A stretch of DNA of 64,000 nt from Mycobacterium mantenii (GCF_010731775.1 NZ_AP022590.1:930001-994000), one strand, 5' to 3'. Counted from the first letter of the stretch, positions 1-19,000 are shown. A program made the numbers and translations. The notes: generated by a model from the sequence alone, not told the origin.

Positions 1-44
1 GAGCTTTTCACCGACGAGGGCACCGGCACCAAGGTGGTGAGCGC

Positions 45-48
<4 letters not shown>
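1..48 (+). CDS. argB: Acetylglutamate kinase, C-terminal end only
   Basis: Only the last 15 codons are in the window, reading [15 protein letters not shown] and then TGA. The TGTKV sequence is the usual C-terminal signature of N-acetylglutamate kinase, which phosphorylates N-acetylglutamate in the second step of arginine synthesis. The stop codon overlaps the GTG start of argD in a GTGA. The order argB-argD-argF-argR-argG-argH matches other mycobacteria. The identification rests on the short tail plus this context. Confidence 0.8.
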
Positions 49-2652
<2,604 letters not shown>

Positions 2653-2678
2653 GCGTTTCAACTAAAGGAGATTGGTTC

Positions 2679-5311
<2,633 letters not shown>

Positions 5312-5327
5312 GATGAGCTTGGTTTCC

Positions 5328-5356
5328 CTGACGGGCCGTGACAAGCAGACTAGACT
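5328..5356 (+). promoter_or_regulatory. Candidate promoter for the type III/type I PKS locus
   Basis: A CTGACG hexamer at 5328-5333 and TAGACT at 5351-5356 are separated by 17 bp, a fair SigA-type promoter. It lies in the only gap between argH and the pks10-like gene and would give a leader of about 60 bases with GGTGGGAG before the ATG at 5423. Seen by eye only. Confidence 0.45.
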
Positions 5357-5422
5357 TCGGCCTCAAAGAGATCCGGTTGAACATTTCGCGCCGGGTCCTC
5401 GTCACCAAGGGGTGGGAGAACA

Positions 5423-6484
5423 ATGAGCGTCGTCGCCGGCGTCTTCGGTGCGCTACCGCCGCACCGATACTCCCAGCGTGAGCTCACCGACTTCTTCGTC
5501 AGCATCCCGGAGTTCGAGGGCTACGAGGACATCGTCCGCCAGCTGCACGCCAGCGCCAAGGTCGGCAGCCGTCACCTGGTGCTGCCGCTCGAGCACTATT
5601 CCGCGCTGACCGACTTCGGCATGGCGAACCGGATCTTCGCCGAGCACGCCGTGAAGCTGGGGTGCGAAGCCCTGTCCGGCGCGCTCGACGAGGCGGGACT
5701 GCGGCCGCACGACGTCGACGTGCTCATCACCACCACCGTCACCGGGCTCGCCGTGCCGTCGGTGGACGCCCGGATCGCCGCGCAGCTCGGCCTGCGCGAC
5801 GACGTCCGACGGGTGCCGCTGTTCGGGCTGGGCTGTGTGGCCGGCGCCGCCGGGGTGGCCCGGGTGAACGACTACCTGCGCGGCGCACCGGACGCCGTGG
5901 CCGCCCTGATCTCCGTCGAACTGTGCTCGCTGACCTATCCGGGATACAAGCCATCGCTGGCCGGGCTGGTCGGCAGTGCCCTGTTCGCCGACGGGGCCGC
6001 GGCGGTGGTGGCCGTCGGCGAGCGACGCGCCGAACAGCTGGCGGCCGGCGGGCCCAGCATCCTCGACTCGCGCAGCCATCTGTACCCGGACTCGCTGCGC
6101 ACCATGGGCTTCGACGTGGGCGCCACCGGCTTCGAGCTGGTGCTGTCCAAGGACGTCGCGGCCGTCGTCGAGCAATACCTCGAAGCGGACGTCACCCAGT
6201 TCCTCGGAGCGCACGGCTTGACCACGGCCGACATCGGCGCCTTCGTCAGCCACCCGGGTGGCCCCAAGGTCATCGAGGCGATCAACGCGGCGCTCAGCCT
6301 GCCGCCCGAGGCGCTCGAACTCACCTGGCGTTCGCTCGGCGAGATCGGCAACCTCTCGTCGGCGTCGGTGTTGCATGTGCTGCGCGACACCATGGCCAAG
6401 CCGCCGCCGAGTGGAAGCCCCGGTCTGATGCTCGCGATGGGTCCGGGATTCTGTTCCGAGCTGGTGCTGTTGCGTTGGCATTGA
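5423..6484 (+). CDS. pks10: Type III polyketide synthase, PKS10-like
   Basis: A 353-aa chalcone/stilbene synthase-superfamily enzyme. The catalytic triad is intact: Cys138 in [13 protein letters not shown], His277 in SHPGGPKV, and Asn310 in [10 protein letters not shown]. Such enzymes extend acyl-CoA starters with malonyl-CoA and cyclise them, usually to long-chain alpha-pyrones in mycobacteria. Position directly after argH matches Rv1660 (pks10) of M. tuberculosis, where pks10 loss has been reported to affect phthiocerol dimycocerosate production. The paralogue at 22622 is the same length with the triad at identical residue numbers. It is probably the first gene of the PKS locus. Product unknown. 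Confidence 0.93.
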   Translation: MSVVAGVFGALPPHRYSQRELTDFFVSIPEFEGYEDIVRQLHASAKVGSRHLVLPLEHYSALTDFGMANRIFAEHAVKLGCEALSGALDEAGLRPHDVDVLITTTVTGLAVPSVDARIAAQLGLRDDVRRVPLFGLGCVAGAAGVARVNDYLRGAPDAVAALISVELCSLTYPGYKPSLAGLVGSALFADGAAAVVAVGERRAEQLAAGGPSILDSRSHLYPDSLRTMGFDVGATGFELVLSKDVAAVVEQYLEADVTQFLGAHGLTTADIGAFVSHPGGPKVIEAINAALSLPPEALELTWRSLGEIGNLSSASVLHVLRDTMAKPPPSGSPGLMLAMGPGFCSELVLLRWH

Positions 6485-6588
6485 TCCTCGCCCGTGCACT
6501 TCCGTCCCTATCGTAAAGCGTCGCTTTTTGGGCTTGAATTTTGCGGAAGCGGAAGTAGCGCTGTGAGTAACACGAGAGGCCGCGTTCG

Positions 6589-9500
6589 ATGAACGGCAAC
6601 ACAGAAGAGCTGATCAACGCTCTTCGCCAATCCCTGAAGGAAAACGAGCGGCTCAAGCGCGAGAACCGCCAGTACCTTGCCGCGGCGACCGAACCGGTGG
6701 CGGTGGTCGGCATGGGCTGCCGCTACCCGGGCGGTGTGAACTCGCCAGAGGCGTTGTGGCAGATGGTGGTTGACGGCCGCGATGTGGTCTCGGAGTTTCC
6801 CGCGGACCGCGGCTGGGACCTGACGGGTCTGTTCGACGCGGATCCCGACGCGGTGGGCAAGTCGTACGCGCGGTGCGGCGGGTTCCTCTCGGATGTCGCC
6901 GATTTCGACGCCGCGTTTTTCGGGATCGCCCCCAGCGAGGCGCTGGCGATGGACCCGCAGCAGCGCTTGCTGCTCGAGGTGTCCTGGGAGGCGTTGGAGC
7001 GGGCCGGGATTGACCCCGCCACCCTGCGCGGCTCGCCGACCGGTGTGTTCGCCGGGATATTCCACGGCTCCTACGGGGGGCAGGGCCGGGTGCCGGGACA
7101 CCTGGAGCGATACGGCCTGCGCGGCTCGACGCTCAGCGTGGCCTCGGGCCGGGTGGCCTATTCGCTGGGTTTCGAGGGCCCGGCCGTCTCGGTGGACACG
7201 GCGTGTTCGTCGTCGTTGGTGGCCCTGCACCTGGCGGCGCAGTCGTTGCGGTCCGGCGAGTGCGATCTGGCGCTGGCCGGCGGCGTGACGGTGATGGCCA
7301 CGCCGGCGATGTTCATCGAGTTCAGCCGGCAGCGCGCGCTGGCCGCCGACGGTCGGTGCAAGGCTTACGCGGGCGCCGCCGACGGCACCGGGTTCTCCGA
7401 AGGCGTCGGGGTATTGGTGCTGGAACGGCTGGCCGATGCCCGGCGGCACAGGCATCCCGTGCTCGCGGTGGTGCGCGGGTCCGCGGTGAATCAGGACGGC
7501 GCGTCCAACGGGCTGGCGACGCCCAACGGGCCGTCGCAGCAACGGGTGATCCGGGCGGCGCTGGCCAACGCGCGGCTGGGCACGGCCGACGTCGATCTGG
7601 TCGAAGGGCACGGGACGGGCACCATGCTCGGCGATCCCATTGAGGCCCAAGCGGTTTTGGCGACCTACGGGCAGGACCGGCCGGCGGATCGGCCGCTGTG
7701 GCTGGGCTCGATCAAATCGAACATGGGTCATACCTCGGCCGCCGCGGGGGTGGGCGGGGTGATCAAGATGGTGCAGGCGGTCCGCCACGGGGTGATGCCC
7801 AAGACGCTGCACGTGGATGAGCCGACGCCGCACGTGGATTGGTCGGCCGGCGCGGTTTCGCTGCTGACCGACCAGCGGCCCTGGCCGGCGGTGGACCGGC
7901 CGCGTCGCGCGGGTGTCTCGTCGTTCGGCATCAGCGGCACCAACGCGCACGTCATCGTGGAGCAGTACTCCCCGGAGCCGGAAACCGCCTCGCGCCCAGG
8001 TGATGACGTGGTGGTGCCGTGGGTGCTCTCGGCCCGCTCGGGGCCGGCGCTGGCGAACCAGGCGGCGCGGCTGCTGGCCCGCGTGAAGGCCGATCCGGGC
8101 GTGCGAGTGCTGGACGTGGGCTGGTCGCTGGTCTCGACGCGGTCGCGCTTCGAGCACCGGGCGGTGGTCGTCGGCGCCGACGGCGCGCAGTTGTTGCGGG
8201 GACTGGCGGCGCTGGCGGCCGGTGAGCAGGGCGCGGGCCTGGTGGTGGGCCGGGCACAACCGGTGGGCAAGACGGTGTTCGTGTTTCCCGGCCAGGGCTC
8301 GCAATGGGCCGGCATGGGCGCCCAATTGCTGGACAGTTCAACGGTGTTCGCCGATAACCTGCAACGCTGCGAAAAGGCGCTCGCCGAATTCGTCGACTGG
8401 TCGCTGATCGACGTCATCCGCGGTGTGCCGGGGGCTCCCGGATTGGACCGGGTGGACGTGGTGCAGCCGGCGCTGTGGGCGGTGATGGTGTCGCTGGCCG
8501 AATTGTGGCGCTCGGTGGGCGTGCTGCCCGACGCGGTGATCGGTCATTCGCAGGGCGAAATCGCGGCGGCCTATGTGGCGGGGGCCCTGTCGCTGGAAGA
8601 CGCCGCCCGGGTGGTCGCGCTGCGCAGCCGGCTGCTGGTGCGGTTGTCCGGCCGCGGCGGCATGGTCTCGTTGGCCTGCAGCCTGCCGCGCGCCGAGCAG
8701 CTCATCGCCGCCTGGGGCGAGCGACTGAATATCGCCACGGTCAACGGTGTTTCGGCGGTGGTGGTGTCCGGCGAGGTGGACGCGCTGGCGGAACTGATGC
8801 GACGGTGCGACGCCGACGGCATCCGGGCCCGCAGAATCGACGTCGACTACGCCTCGCATTCCGCGCAGGTAGACGCGATTCGCGAGCCCCTCGCCGACGC
8901 GCTGCACGGCCTGGCGCCGCGGTCGTCCGCGGTCGCCTTCTTCTCCACCGTCACCGGCGAGCCGATGGACACCACGGGGTTGAACGCCGACTACTGGTTC
9001 CAAAGCATTCGGCACACCGTGCAATTCGAGCGAGCGGTGCGCAGCGCGTGCGACGCGGGCTATCGGGTGTACATCGAATCGAGCCCGCATCCCGTGCTGA
9101 TGGCCGCCATCGAAGAAACGATGCCCGACAGCGAGCACGCCTGCGTTATCCCGTCGCTGGGCCGCGACGACGGCGGCCTGGACCGGTTCTGGCTCTCGGC
9201 CGCCCAGGCCTACGTCGCGGGCGTGGCTGTGGACTGGCGCGCCGCGCTGGCCGCCCGCGGTGGCCGGCGCGTCGACCTGCCGACATACGGGTTTGTCCGG
9301 CAACACTTTTGGCTTCCGGTCGGGTCGACGGGATTGCACGATGTCGCCACGCTGGGGCTGGCCGGTGCCGAGCACGGTCTACTCGGTGCGGTGGTGCCGC
9401 GGCCCGACTCCGGTGGTGTGGTGCTGACCGGCCGGTTGTCGACGGCCGCCCACCCCTGGCTGGCCGATCATGCGGTGGGCGAGACGGTGTTGTTCCCGGC

Positions 9501-12500
9501 TGCGGGATTCGTCGAGTTGGCCATCCGCGCGGGCGATGAGGTCGGATGCGGGGTGCTCGAGGAGCTGACTGTGTCGGCTCCGTTGCTGCTGCCCGCGGGC
9601 GAGGCGGTGCGGGTGCAGCTGGTGGTCGGCGCACCCGATGAATCCGGACTCCGCCGGTTGTCGGTGTACTCGGCTGGCGGGCAGCAGGATTCGGAGTGGG
9701 TGTTGCATGCCGAGGGCCTGTTGCGGCCGGGCGCGGTGACACCGGCCGCGGACTTCTCGATCTGGCCGCCCGTCGGGGCGACCGCGGTCGACGTCACCGA
9801 CGCTTACGTGCGGCTGGCGGAGCGGGGCTACGAATACGGCGGCGCCTTCCGGGGTCTGCGGGCGATGTGGCAGCGTGGGGACGAGATCTTCGCCGAAGTC
9901 GCCGTGCCCGACGACGCCGCCGCCCAGGACGGCGGATTCGGCATGCATCCGGTGCTGCTGGATGCCGCGCTGCACGCGATCGGCGTCGCCGCCGAGCACG
10001 ATCAGACGGTCTTGCCGTTCTCCTGGCAAGGTGTGTCGCTGCACGCATCGGGTGCTTTGCGGGCGCGGGTGCGGATCGCGCCGGCCGGCCCCGGGGCGGT
10101 CTCGGTGGAATTGGCCGACGGGACCGGGCTGCCGGTGCTCTCGGTGCGATCGTTGGCCATGCGCCCGGTCGCGGCCGAACAGCTTGCGGCGGCCCCCGCA
10201 CGGCGCTCTGTCGCCGAGGGATTGCTGGACGTGACGTGGTCGCCGATCGCGCTGGGCGACGGCAGCGCCGACGTCACGGTGTGGGAGCTGGGCGATCACG
10301 GCGGCGACGTGGTCAAGTCTGTGCACGCCGCGACCACCGAGACATTGGCGGTGCTGCAGTCCTGGTTGCGCGACGACAGCGCCGGGGTGCTGGCCGTGCA
10401 GACCCGGGGGGCGGTCGCCCTTGCGGGTGAAGACGTTGCGCACCTGGCGGGCGCGGCGGTGTGGGGCCTGGTGCGGTCGGCGCAGGCCGAGCATCCGGGC
10501 CGGATGGTGCTGATCGACTCCGACGGCTCCGTCGACGCCAACGCGGTCATCGATTGTGGCGAGCCGCAGGTGGTGATCCGTCAGGGTGTTGCTTATGCGG
10601 CGCGGCTGCGACCGGTGCGCACCGGCTCGGCGATCGAGTTGCCGCCGGCGGGCTGGCGGTTGGACGCCGGCGGTGAGGGCACGCTGGAGGATCTGGTCGT
10701 GAGCCCTTGCCCGCCAGCCGAATTGACCGCCGGGCAGGTGCGGGTGGCGGTCGCCGCGGTCGGGGTCAACTTCCGCGATGTCCTGGTGGCGCTGCGGATC
10801 TATCCCGGCGGGGGCCGGCTGGGCGCCGAGGGCTCCGGCGTGGTCGTCGAGGTGGGGCCCGACGTGACCGGCCTGGCCGTCGGCGACGCGGTGATGGGGT
10901 TGCTGGGCGTCGTCGGTTCCGAAGCGGTGGTGGATCAGCGGGCGGTGACACCGGTGCCGCCGGGGCTGTCGTTGGTTGCGGCCGCCGGCGTGCCGGTGGT
11001 GTTCCTGACGGCGCTGTACGGGCTGTCGGTGCTCGGTGGGGTGCGCGCCGGCGAGCGGGTCCTGGTGCACACCGCCACCGGCGGGGTGGGCATGGCCGCG
11101 GTGCAGCTGGCGCGGCACTGGGGCGCCGAGGTGTTCGTCACCGCCAGCCGCGGCAAGTGGGACATCCTGCGCGCGATGGGGTTCGACGACGACCACATCG
11201 GCGATTCGCGCACGACCGAGTTCGAGCCGAGATTCGCTGAGTTCATCGCGGCCACCGGCGGGGCCGGGTTCGACGTGGTGCTCAATTCCCTGGCCGGCGA
11301 GTTCACCGACGCGTCGTTACGGCTGCTGGCTCCCGGGGGTCGATTCATCGAGATGGGCAAGACCGACGTGCGCGATCCGGATGCCGTCGCCGAACAGTAT
11401 CGGGGCGCCCGATATCAAGCGTTCGACCTGATGGAGGCCGGGGCCGACCGGACCGCGGCCATGCTGGCCGAGATCGTGGGGTTGTTGACGGACGGGGTCT
11501 TGAAACCGTTGCCGCTGAAGACCTTTGACGTCCGGTGCGCCTCGGCGGCCTATCGGTACGTCAGCCAGGCACGCCACATCGGCAAGGTCGCGCTGACCAT
11601 CCCGTCGGGGCCCGGCGAGGTGCTCAGCGGGTGCGGCGGTGGGCTGGCGGGGTCCACGGTGGTGATCACCGGCGGCACCGGGATGGCGGGTTCGGCGCTG
11701 GCCCGCCATCTCGTCGACCGCTACCGGGTGGCGCACGTGGTGCTGGTCAGCCGGTCCGGCAACCAGGCCGCCGGGGTCGCCGACCTGGTGGCCGCGTTGC
11801 AAGAGGCCGGCGCGCAGGTGTCGGTGGTGGCCTGTGACGTCGCCGATCGCGAGGCGGCATCGGCGATGCTGGCCGAGGTACCGGCGCAGTACCCGCTGCG
11901 TGGAGTCGTCCACGCCGCGGGCATTCTCGACGACGGGTTGATCTCCTCGCTGACGCCGGATCGGGTGGACGCGGTATTGCGCGCCAAGGTCGACGGGGCC
12001 TGGAATCTGCACGAGCTGACCCGGCACCTGGATTTGTCTGCGTTCGTGGTGTTTTCGTCGATGGCCGGGATCGTGGGAACCCCGGGTCAGGCCAACTATG
12101 CGGCGGCCAACAGTTTCCTCGACGGGCTGGCCGCGGAGCGGCGCGCCCACGGGCTTCCCGGCCTGTCGCTGGCCTGGGGTCTGTGGGAACAGGCCTCGGC
12201 GATGACCGCGCACCTCGGGGATCGGGACAAGGCCCGGATGAGCAGGATCGGCCTGGCGCCGTTGTCCACCGCGCAGGCGCTGGCGGCGTTCGACGCCGCG
12301 ATGCTGGTCGACAGCCCTGTGCTGGTGGCCGCCCGGGTGGACCGGGCCGCCTTGTCCGACAACATTGCCGCACTGCCGCCGCTGCTGCGCGAACTCGTGA
12401 CCGGCCCGACGCGGCGCGTCATCGACGACACCGACGTCACGGTGTCGACCACCGGGCTGTCGGCGCGCCTGCACGGCCTGAGTCCCGAGGCGCGACAGCG

Positions 12501-12981
12501 CGAGCTGGTCGACCTGGTCTGCGGCAACGCGGCGATGGTGTTGGGCGTGCCCAATCCGGCGGACATCGACGCCGGCCGCGCATTCCAGGAGCTCGGCTTC
12601 GATTCGCTGACCGCGGTCGAACTGCGTAACCGGCTCAAAAATGCTACGGGACTTACCCTTTCGCCGACGCTGATCTTCGACTATCCGACGCCCACGGTGC
12701 TGGCCGCGCACCTGGATACCCAACTGACCGGTGCGTCCGGCGACGATCAGCAGCCGGACCTGATGGGGCGTGTCAACGACATCACCCGCGAACTGCAGGC
12801 CCTGCTCGGCGCGCCCAGCTGGAGTTCCGACGACAAATCGGTGCTGCGGGCCCGCATTCACCGCCTGCTCGCCGCCCTTCCGCCGGCCGACCTCACCGAT
12901 TCCGAACACCTCGACGACGACCTCGAGGCCGCCAGCGAAAGCCAACTCTTTGCGATCCTCGATGACGAACTCGGCCGCTGA
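6589..12981 (+). CDS. pks7: Type I polyketide synthase, fully reducing module (Pks7-like)
   Basis: A 2130-aa single-module PKS ordered docking coiled coil (1-30), KS, AT, DH, ER, KR, ACP, plus a C-terminal docking tail. Active residues are visible: KS Cys206 in [12 protein letters not shown] Ser654 in GHSQGE with YASH at 754, the pattern of methylmalonyl-CoA-specific ATs; DH His961 in [13 protein letters not shown] nucleotide site [14 protein letters not shown] near 1495; [13 protein letters not shown] near 1695 with Tyr1837; and ACP Ser2006 in LGFDSLTAV. The DH motif has Glu where HxxxGxxxxP expects Gly. Ribosome site GAGAGG precedes the ATG after a relatively AT-rich 104-bp gap. It would add one fully reduced, methyl-branched extension. 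Order and length match Rv1661. Confidence 0.93.
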   Translation: MNGNTEELINALRQSLKENERLKRENRQYLAAATEPVAVVGMGCRYPGGVNSPEALWQMVVDGRDVVSEFPADRGWDLTGLFDADPDAVGKSYARCGGFLSDVADFDAAFFGIAPSEALAMDPQQRLLLEVSWEALERAGIDPATLRGSPTGVFAGIFHGSYGGQGRVPGHLERYGLRGSTLSVASGRVAYSLGFEGPAVSVDTACSSSLVALHLAAQSLRSGECDLALAGGVTVMATPAMFIEFSRQRALAADGRCKAYAGAADGTGFSEGVGVLVLERLADARRHRHPVLAVVRGSAVNQDGASNGLATPNGPSQQRVIRAALANARLGTADVDLVEGHGTGTMLGDPIEAQAVLATYGQDRPADRPLWLGSIKSNMGHTSAAAGVGGVIKMVQAVRHGVMPKTLHVDEPTPHVDWSAGAVSLLTDQRPWPAVDRPRRAGVSSFGISGTNAHVIVEQYSPEPETASRPGDDVVVPWVLSARSGPALANQAARLLARVKADPGVRVLDVGWSLVSTRSRFEHRAVVVGADGAQLLRGLAALAAGEQGAGLVVGRAQPVGKTVFVFPGQGSQWAGMGAQLLDSSTVFADNLQRCEKALAEFVDWSLIDVIRGVPGAPGLDRVDVVQPALWAVMVSLAELWRSVGVLPDAVIGHSQGEIAAAYVAGALSLEDAARVVALRSRLLVRLSGRGGMVSLACSLPRAEQLIAAWGERLNIATVNGVSAVVVSGEVDALAELMRRCDADGIRARRIDVDYASHSAQVDAIREPLADALHGLAPRSSAVAFFSTVTGEPMDTTGLNADYWFQSIRHTVQFERAVRSACDAGYRVYIESSPHPVLMAAIEETMPDSEHACVIPSLGRDDGGLDRFWLSAAQAYVAGVAVDWRAALAARGGRRVDLPTYGFVRQHFWLPVGSTGLHDVATLGLAGAEHGLLGAVVPRPDSGGVVLTGRLSTAAHPWLADHAVGETVLFPAAGFVELAIRAGDEVGCGVLEELTVSAPLLLPAGEAVRVQLVVGAPDESGLRRLSVYSAGGQQDSEWVLHAEGLLRPGAVTPAADFSIWPPVGATAVDVTDAYVRLAERGYEYGGAFRGLRAMWQRGDEIFAEVAVPDDAAAQDGGFGMHPVLLDAALHAIGVAAEHDQTVLPFSWQGVSLHASGALRARVRIAPAGPGAVSVELADGTGLPVLSVRSLAMRPVAAEQLAAAPARRSVAEGLLDVTWSPIALGDGSADVTVWELGDHGGDVVKSVHAATTETLAVLQSWLRDDSAGVLAVQTRGAVALAGEDVAHLAGAAVWGLVRSAQAEHPGRMVLIDSDGSVDANAVIDCGEPQVVIRQGVAYAARLRPVRTGSAIELPPAGWRLDAGGEGTLEDLVVSPCPPAELTAGQVRVAVAAVGVNFRDVLVALRIYPGGGRLGAEGSGVVVEVGPDVTGLAVGDAVMGLLGVVGSEAVVDQRAVTPVPPGLSLVAAAGVPVVFLTALYGLSVLGGVRAGERVLVHTATGGVGMAAVQLARHWGAEVFVTASRGKWDILRAMGFDDDHIGDSRTTEFEPRFAEFIAATGGAGFDVVLNSLAGEFTDASLRLLAPGGRFIEMGKTDVRDPDAVAEQYRGARYQAFDLMEAGADRTAAMLAEIVGLLTDGVLKPLPLKTFDVRCASAAYRYVSQARHIGKVALTIPSGPGEVLSGCGGGLAGSTVVITGGTGMAGSALARHLVDRYRVAHVVLVSRSGNQAAGVADLVAALQEAGAQVSVVACDVADREAASAMLAEVPAQYPLRGVVHAAGILDDGLISSLTPDRVDAVLRAKVDGAWNLHELTRHLDLSAFVVFSSMAGIVGTPGQANYAAANSFLDGLAAERRAHGLPGLSLAWGLWEQASAMTAHLGDRDKARMSRIGLAPLSTAQALAAFDAAMLVDSPVLVAARVDRAALSDNIAALPPLLRELVTGPTRRVIDDTDVTVSTTGLSARLHGLSPEARQRELVDLVCGNAAMVLGVPNPADIDAGRAFQELGFDSLTAVELRNRLKNATGLTLSPTLIFDYPTPTVLAAHLDTQLTGASGDDQQPDLMGRVNDITRELQALLGAPSWSSDDKSVLRARIHRLLAALPPADLTDSEHLDDDLEAASESQLFAILDDELGR

Positions 12982-13000
12982 CACCCCACAAGGAGCCACG

Positions 13001-16000
13001 ATGCCGGGCACCACGCAGCACGTCGACTACCTGAAACGCCTCACGGCGGATCTGCGGCGGACCCGGCGGCGCGTCGCGGAGCTGGAGGGCCGGCTTTCCG
13101 AGCCGGTCGCGGTGGTGGGCATGGCGTGCCGCTACGCCGGTGGAGTCGAATCGCCGGAAGATCTGTGGAACTTGGTGATTGAGGGCCGCGACACGGTGTC
13201 GGACTTCCCGGCCGACCGCGGCTGGGACGTCGAGGGGCTGTACGACCCCGACCCCGACGCCAAGGGAAAGATGTACACCCGGCAGGGCAGCTTCCTGCAG
13301 CAGGCAGGTGACTTCGACGCCGGGTTCTTCGGCATCGGGCCCAGCGAGGCGCTGGCCATGGATCCCCAGCAGCGGATGATGCTGGAGATCTGCTGGGAAG
13401 CGTTGGAGCGGGCAGGCATTGACCCATTCGCGTTGCGCGGTTCGTCGACCGGCGTGTTCGCCGGGGTCATCCACGCCGGTTACGGCGGCGAGGTGAAGGG
13501 CGAGCTGGAGGGCTACGGGCTCACCGGTTCGACGCTGAGCGTGACTTCGGGCCGGGTGTCGTACGTGTTGGGGCTGGAAGGCCCGGCGGTGTCGGTGGAC
13601 ACCGCGTGCTCGTCCTCGCTGGTCTCCATGCATCTGGCCGCGCAGTCGTTGCGGTCCGGCGAATGCGATCTGGCGCTGGCCGGTGGCGTGACCGTCATGG
13701 CCACCCCCGCGGCGTTCGTCGAGTTCAGCCGCCAGCGTGCGCTGGCCCCCGATGGCCGCTGCAAGGTGTACGCCGGTGCGGCGGACGGGACTTCGTGGTC
13801 GGAGGGCGCGGGTGTCCTGGTGCTGGAGCGGCTGGCCGATGCCCGGCGGCTGGGCCACCCCGTCCTGGCGGTGCTGCGCGGTACGGCGGTGAATCAGGAT
13901 GGCGCGTCGAACGGTTTGACCGCGCCCAACGGGCCGTCACAGCAGCGGGTCATCCGGGCGGCGCTGGCCAACGCCGGATTGACGGCCGCGGACGTGGACG
14001 TGGTCGAGGGCCATGGGACCGGAACGGTGCTCGGGGACCCCATCGAGGCGCAGGCGCTGTTGGCGACCTACGGGCAGGACCGCCCCGCGGACCGCCCGCT
14101 GTGGTTGGGATCGATCAAGTCCAACATCGGTCATACGTCGGCCGCGGCGGGGGTGGCCGGGGTGATCAAGATGGTGCAGGCGATTCGGCACGGGGTGATG
14201 CCCAAGACGCTGCACGTGGACGTGCCGTCGCCGCACGTGGATTGGTCGGCCGGCGCGGTAGCGTTGCTGACCGAGCCGCGGCCGTGGCCGGATCACGGCG
14301 GGATACGGCGGGCGGGCGTCTCGTCGTTCGGGATCAGCGGCACCAACGCGCACGTGATCGTGGAGCAGGCTCCCGCGCGAATCGAAAGCGAAGCCGAGCC
14401 GGCCCCGCCCGTGACCAATCCGGTTATCCCGTGGGTGGTTTCGGCTCGGTCGCCCGAGGCGTTGGCCGGTCAGGCGCAACGGCTGCTGGACCGGCTGAAC
14501 GCCGACGCGGGGGTGCGGACGGTGGACGTGGGCTGGTCGCTGGCGACCACCCGGGCGGCCTTCGAGCATCGCGCGGTGCTGATCGGCGCCGACCGCGAGG
14601 CGCTGACGGCGGGGCTGGCCGGGCTGGCGTCGGGACGACCGGACCCCGCCGTGGTGGTCGGCCGGACCCGGTCGGCTGGCAAGCGGGTGTTCGTCTTCCC
14701 CGGCCAGGGCTCGCAGTCCCTCGGGATGGGCGCCGGAATGTACGAACGTTTTCCGGTGTTCGCCCGGACTTTCGATGAGGCCGTCGCCGCGGTGGACGCT
14801 CATTCCCGGCTGCCGTTGCGCGAGGTGATGTGGGGGACCGACGCGGAGTTGTTGCAGAGCACGGAGTTTGCCCAACCGGCGTTGTTCGTGCTGGAGATCG
14901 CGCTGGCCGCGTTGTGGCAGTCCTTCGGTGTGACACCGGATGTGGTGGTCGGCCATTCGGTGGGCGAGATCGCCGCGGCGTGCGTGGCCGGGGCGCTGTC
15001 GCTGCCCGACGCGGCGCGGCTGGTGGCGGCGCGGGGACGGTTGATGGCGGGGCTGCCGGCCGGGGGGGTAATGGTGGCGGTGACCGCGACCGAGGACGAG
15101 GTGGCTGGATTGCTGAACGGCTCCGTGAGCATCGCGGCGGTTAACGGGCCGCGATCGCTGGTGCTCTCCGGTGAGCGGGCCGCGGTGGCGGCGGTCGCGG
15201 ACCGGCTGGCCGCCGGCGGTGCGCGGGTGCACTCGCTGGCGGTCTCGCACGCGTTTCACTCCCAGTTGATGGAGCCCATGCTGGACGACTTCGCGGCGGT
15301 GGCCGCCGACGTGTCGGCGGGTGAACCACGGATCGCCTTGGTGTCCAACCTGACCGGGCAACTCGCCGGCCCCGACTACGGAACGGCCGCTTACTGGGTG
15401 GATCATGTCCGCAAGCCGGTTCGATTCGTCGACGGTGTGCGGCTGGCCGAATCCTTGGGCGCCGGTGCGTTTTTGGAGGTGGGTCCGGGCGCGGCGTTGA
15501 CGTCGGCGGTGGAGCAATCCCTGACGACCGACCGGGCGTCCTCAGTGGTGACGATGGCCAAGGGCCGGCCCGAAGTCGACTCGCTGCTGCGAGCGGCGGG
15601 GCAACTGTTCACGGCCGGCGCCGACGTGCGGTGGGCCGCGGCCTTCACCGTCTCTGACGCCCGACGGGTCGAGCTGCCCACGTATGCCTTTGTGCGACGC
15701 CGGTTCTGGCTGTCTGGCGATTCGGTGGGTTCGGCCAACATCGCCAGTCTGGGTCTGGCCGAGGCCGAGCATCCGCTGTTGGGCGCGGTGGTGGACCGGC
15801 CGGATTCCGGCGGTGTGGTGTTGACGGGCCGGGTGTCGCTGGCCGCTCAGCCCTGGCTGGCCGACCACGCGGTCGCTGGAACGGTGCTGTTTCCCGGGGC
15901 CGGCTTCGTGGAATTGGCGTTGCGGGCCGGCGACGAGGTCGGCTGCTCGGTGATCGAGGAATTGACGCTGTCGGCGCCACTGGTGGTTCCGACGGTGCCG

Positions 16001-19000
16001 CCGACCGGCGTGGTGCAGCTTCAGGTCGTGGTGGACGCGGCCGCCGAGACGGGTGGCCGGCCGGTCGCCGTGTATTCGCGCGCCGCGCAATCCGATTGGG
16101 TGTTACACGCCGAGGGCGTGCTGAGCGACGAGGCACCCGCACCGGCCGCCGACCTGTCGATGTGGCCGCCGCTGGGTGCGGATGTGGTGGACGTGACCGG
16201 CGCGTACGACGGCCTGGCGGGCCGGGGCTATGGGTACGGACCGGCCTTTCAGGGGTTGCGGGCCGTATGGCGGCGGGGGACCGAGACTTTCGCCGAGGTC
16301 GAACTCCCGCAGCCGGCCGGCGTCTCGACCGGTGGCTTCGGCATCCATCCGGTGGTCCTGGACGCGGCGCTGCACGCGCTGGGGGTGGCCGACGAGCGGA
16401 TCGAGACCGTCCTGCCGTTCTCGTGGCAGGGCGTGAGCCTGTACGCGGCCGGCGCGTCACGGGTCCGGGTGAGGCTGGCGCCGGCCGGTGCCGACGCCGT
16501 GTCGGTCGAGCTGGCCGACTCGTCGGGGTTGCCGGTGCTGTCGGTGCGCGAGCTGGTGACGCGCGCGGTCTCGGCCGACCAGTTGACTGCGGCCGTGGCG
16601 GCCCGCTCCGGCAGCGGCGAGCTGCTCGACGTGGTGTGGTCGCCGGTCACGTTGGAGGGCAACGACATCGGCGAGAACGTCACCGTGTGGGAGTCACCGT
16701 CCGCGGATCCGGACGCGGTGATGTCGGTACGGACGGCGACCCACGAGGCGCTGGGTGTGCTGCAATCCTGGCTGACCGGTGCCGCGGGCGGGGTCCTGGT
16801 GGTGCTGACCCGCGGGTCGGCGGGTCTGGCCGGCGAAGACGTCGCGGACCTGGCCGGTGCGGCGGTGTGGGGATTGGTGCGTTCGGCGCAAGCCGAGCAC
16901 CCGGGCCGGGTGGTGCTGGTCGATAGCGACGGAACGCTCGACGTCGCGACGGTGATCGGTTGTGGCGAGCCGCAATTGGTGGTGCGCGACGGGGTGGCCT
17001 ACAGCCCGCGACTGAAACCGGCCGCCCAGCGACCCCTGCTGCGGCTGCCCGGCCCGCCGTCGGTGTGGCGGCTGGCCGCCGGTGACGCCGGAACGCTCGA
17101 GGACCTGACCGTGCAGGAGTGCCCTTCGGCGCCTCTGGAAGACGGTCAGGTGCGGGTGGCGGTGGCCGCGGCCGGGGTGAACTTCCGCGATGTGTTGGTG
17201 GCGCTGGGCATGTACCCGGGCGCCGCCCAGCTGGGCGCCGAGGGCGCGGGCATCGTGACCGAACTCGGCGCCGGCGTCACCGATGTGACCGTCGGGGATG
17301 CGGTCCTGGGGATCTTCGGCCTGGCCGGCTCCCAGGCGGCCGTCGATCGCCGCTTGGTGACCCGGGTTCCGCACGGCTGGTCGATGACCCAGGCCGCCGC
17401 CGTGCCGGTGGTGTTCCTGACGGCCTATTACGGGCTGTCCGTGCTGGCCGGATTGCGCGCCGGGCAGCGGGTGCTGGTGCACGCCGCCACCGGCGGCGTG
17501 GGCATGGCCGCGGTCCAGCTGGCCCGGCATTGGGGCGCGGAGGTTTTCGCCACGGCGAGCCGCGGAAAGTGGGACACGTTGCGCGCCATGGGGTTTGACG
17601 ATGCGCACATCGCGGATTCCCGCACGCTGGACTTCGAGCAGAAATTCGCCGCCGGTGGCGTGGACGTGGTGCTCAACTCGCTGGCGGGGGAGTTCAACGA
17701 CGCGTCGCTGCGGCTGCTGGGGCCCGGCGGTCGCTTCATCGAAATGGGCAAGACCGATCTGCGTGACCCGGATACCGTCGCGCGGACCCACCCCGGGGTG
17801 ACGTATCGCGCGTTCGATCTGATGGAGGCCGGCCCCGACCGCATCGCCGAGATGTTGGCGGAGTTGATGCGGTTGTTCGCCGACGGGGTGCTGGCACCGT
17901 TGCCCGTCAAGGCATTTGACGCGCGCAGCGCGGCCGACGCTTACCGTTTCGTGAGCCAGGCGCGCCACATCGGCAAGGTCGTGCTGACCATGCCGGACGG
18001 GCCCGGCGGGCTGGCCGGCGGCACCGCGCTGATCACCGGCGGTACCGGCATGGCGGGTTCGGCGGTGGCGCGGCACCTCGTCGACCGCTATCGGGTGCCG
18101 CACGTGGTGCTGGTCAGCCGCAGCGGTGAACACGCCGACGGAATGGCCGAGCTGGCCGCGGAATTGCGTGGCGCGGGGGCATCGGTGGACGTGGCGGCCT
18201 GCGACGTCGGCGACCGGGACGCGGTCGCCGCGCTGCTGGCGCGCTACCCGGTGCGCTCGGTGTTCCACGCCGCGGGCGTGCTCGACGATGCGGTGATCGC
18301 GTCATTGACACCGGCGCGCATCGACGCGGTGTTGCGGGCCAAGGTCGACGGCGCCTGGAATCTGCACGAGCTGACCCGCGAGCTGGATCTGTCGGCGTTC
18401 ATGATGTTTTCGTCGATGGCGGGAATCGTCGGAGCGCCGGGTCAGGGAAACTATGCGGCGGCCAACAGCTTCCTCGACGCGCTGGCAGCGCACCGCCACG
18501 CGCACGGACTGCCGGGACTGTCGGTGGCCTGGGGGATGTGGGAAGAGACCTCGACGATGACCCAACACCTGGGCGAGGCGGACAAGGCCAGGATGAGCCG
18601 GGCCGGGCTGAGCGCGTTGTCCACCCGCCAGGCGCTGGAACTGCTGGACGTCGCGTTGCTGACCGAGAACCCCATAGTGGTGGGCACCCGGCTGGACAGG
18701 GGAGCGCTGGCGCACCACAGCGCCACGCTGCCCCCGCTGCTGGGCCAGTTGGCCACCCGCCCGGCCCGCCGGGTCCTGGAGCACACCGACATGGTGTCCC
18801 TGACGGGCCTGCGGGCCCGGCTGGAGGGCATGACCGCCGAGCAGCGGCACGGCGAACTGGTGGAACTCGTCTGCAGCAACGCGGCCACGGTACTGGGCCA
18901 CAGCACCGCCGACGTCAACACCGACGATGCGTTCGGCGACCTCGGGTTCGATTCGCTGACCGCCGTCGAACTGCGCAACCGGCTCAAAATCGCCACCGGG

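Noticed and set aside
9379..11196. 605-codon open frame on the minus strand inside the pks7-like gene
   Set aside because: It is a GC-driven shadow of the PKS reading frame. Its translation is low-complexity Arg, His, Gly and Gln with no recognisable domain, while the plus strand carries intact DH and ER motifs.
12770..13000. Upstream in-frame start for the pks8-like gene
   Set aside because: It lies inside pks7 and adds a non-homologous segment. The ATG at 13001 has AAGGAG at good distance and is followed directly by the docking helix.
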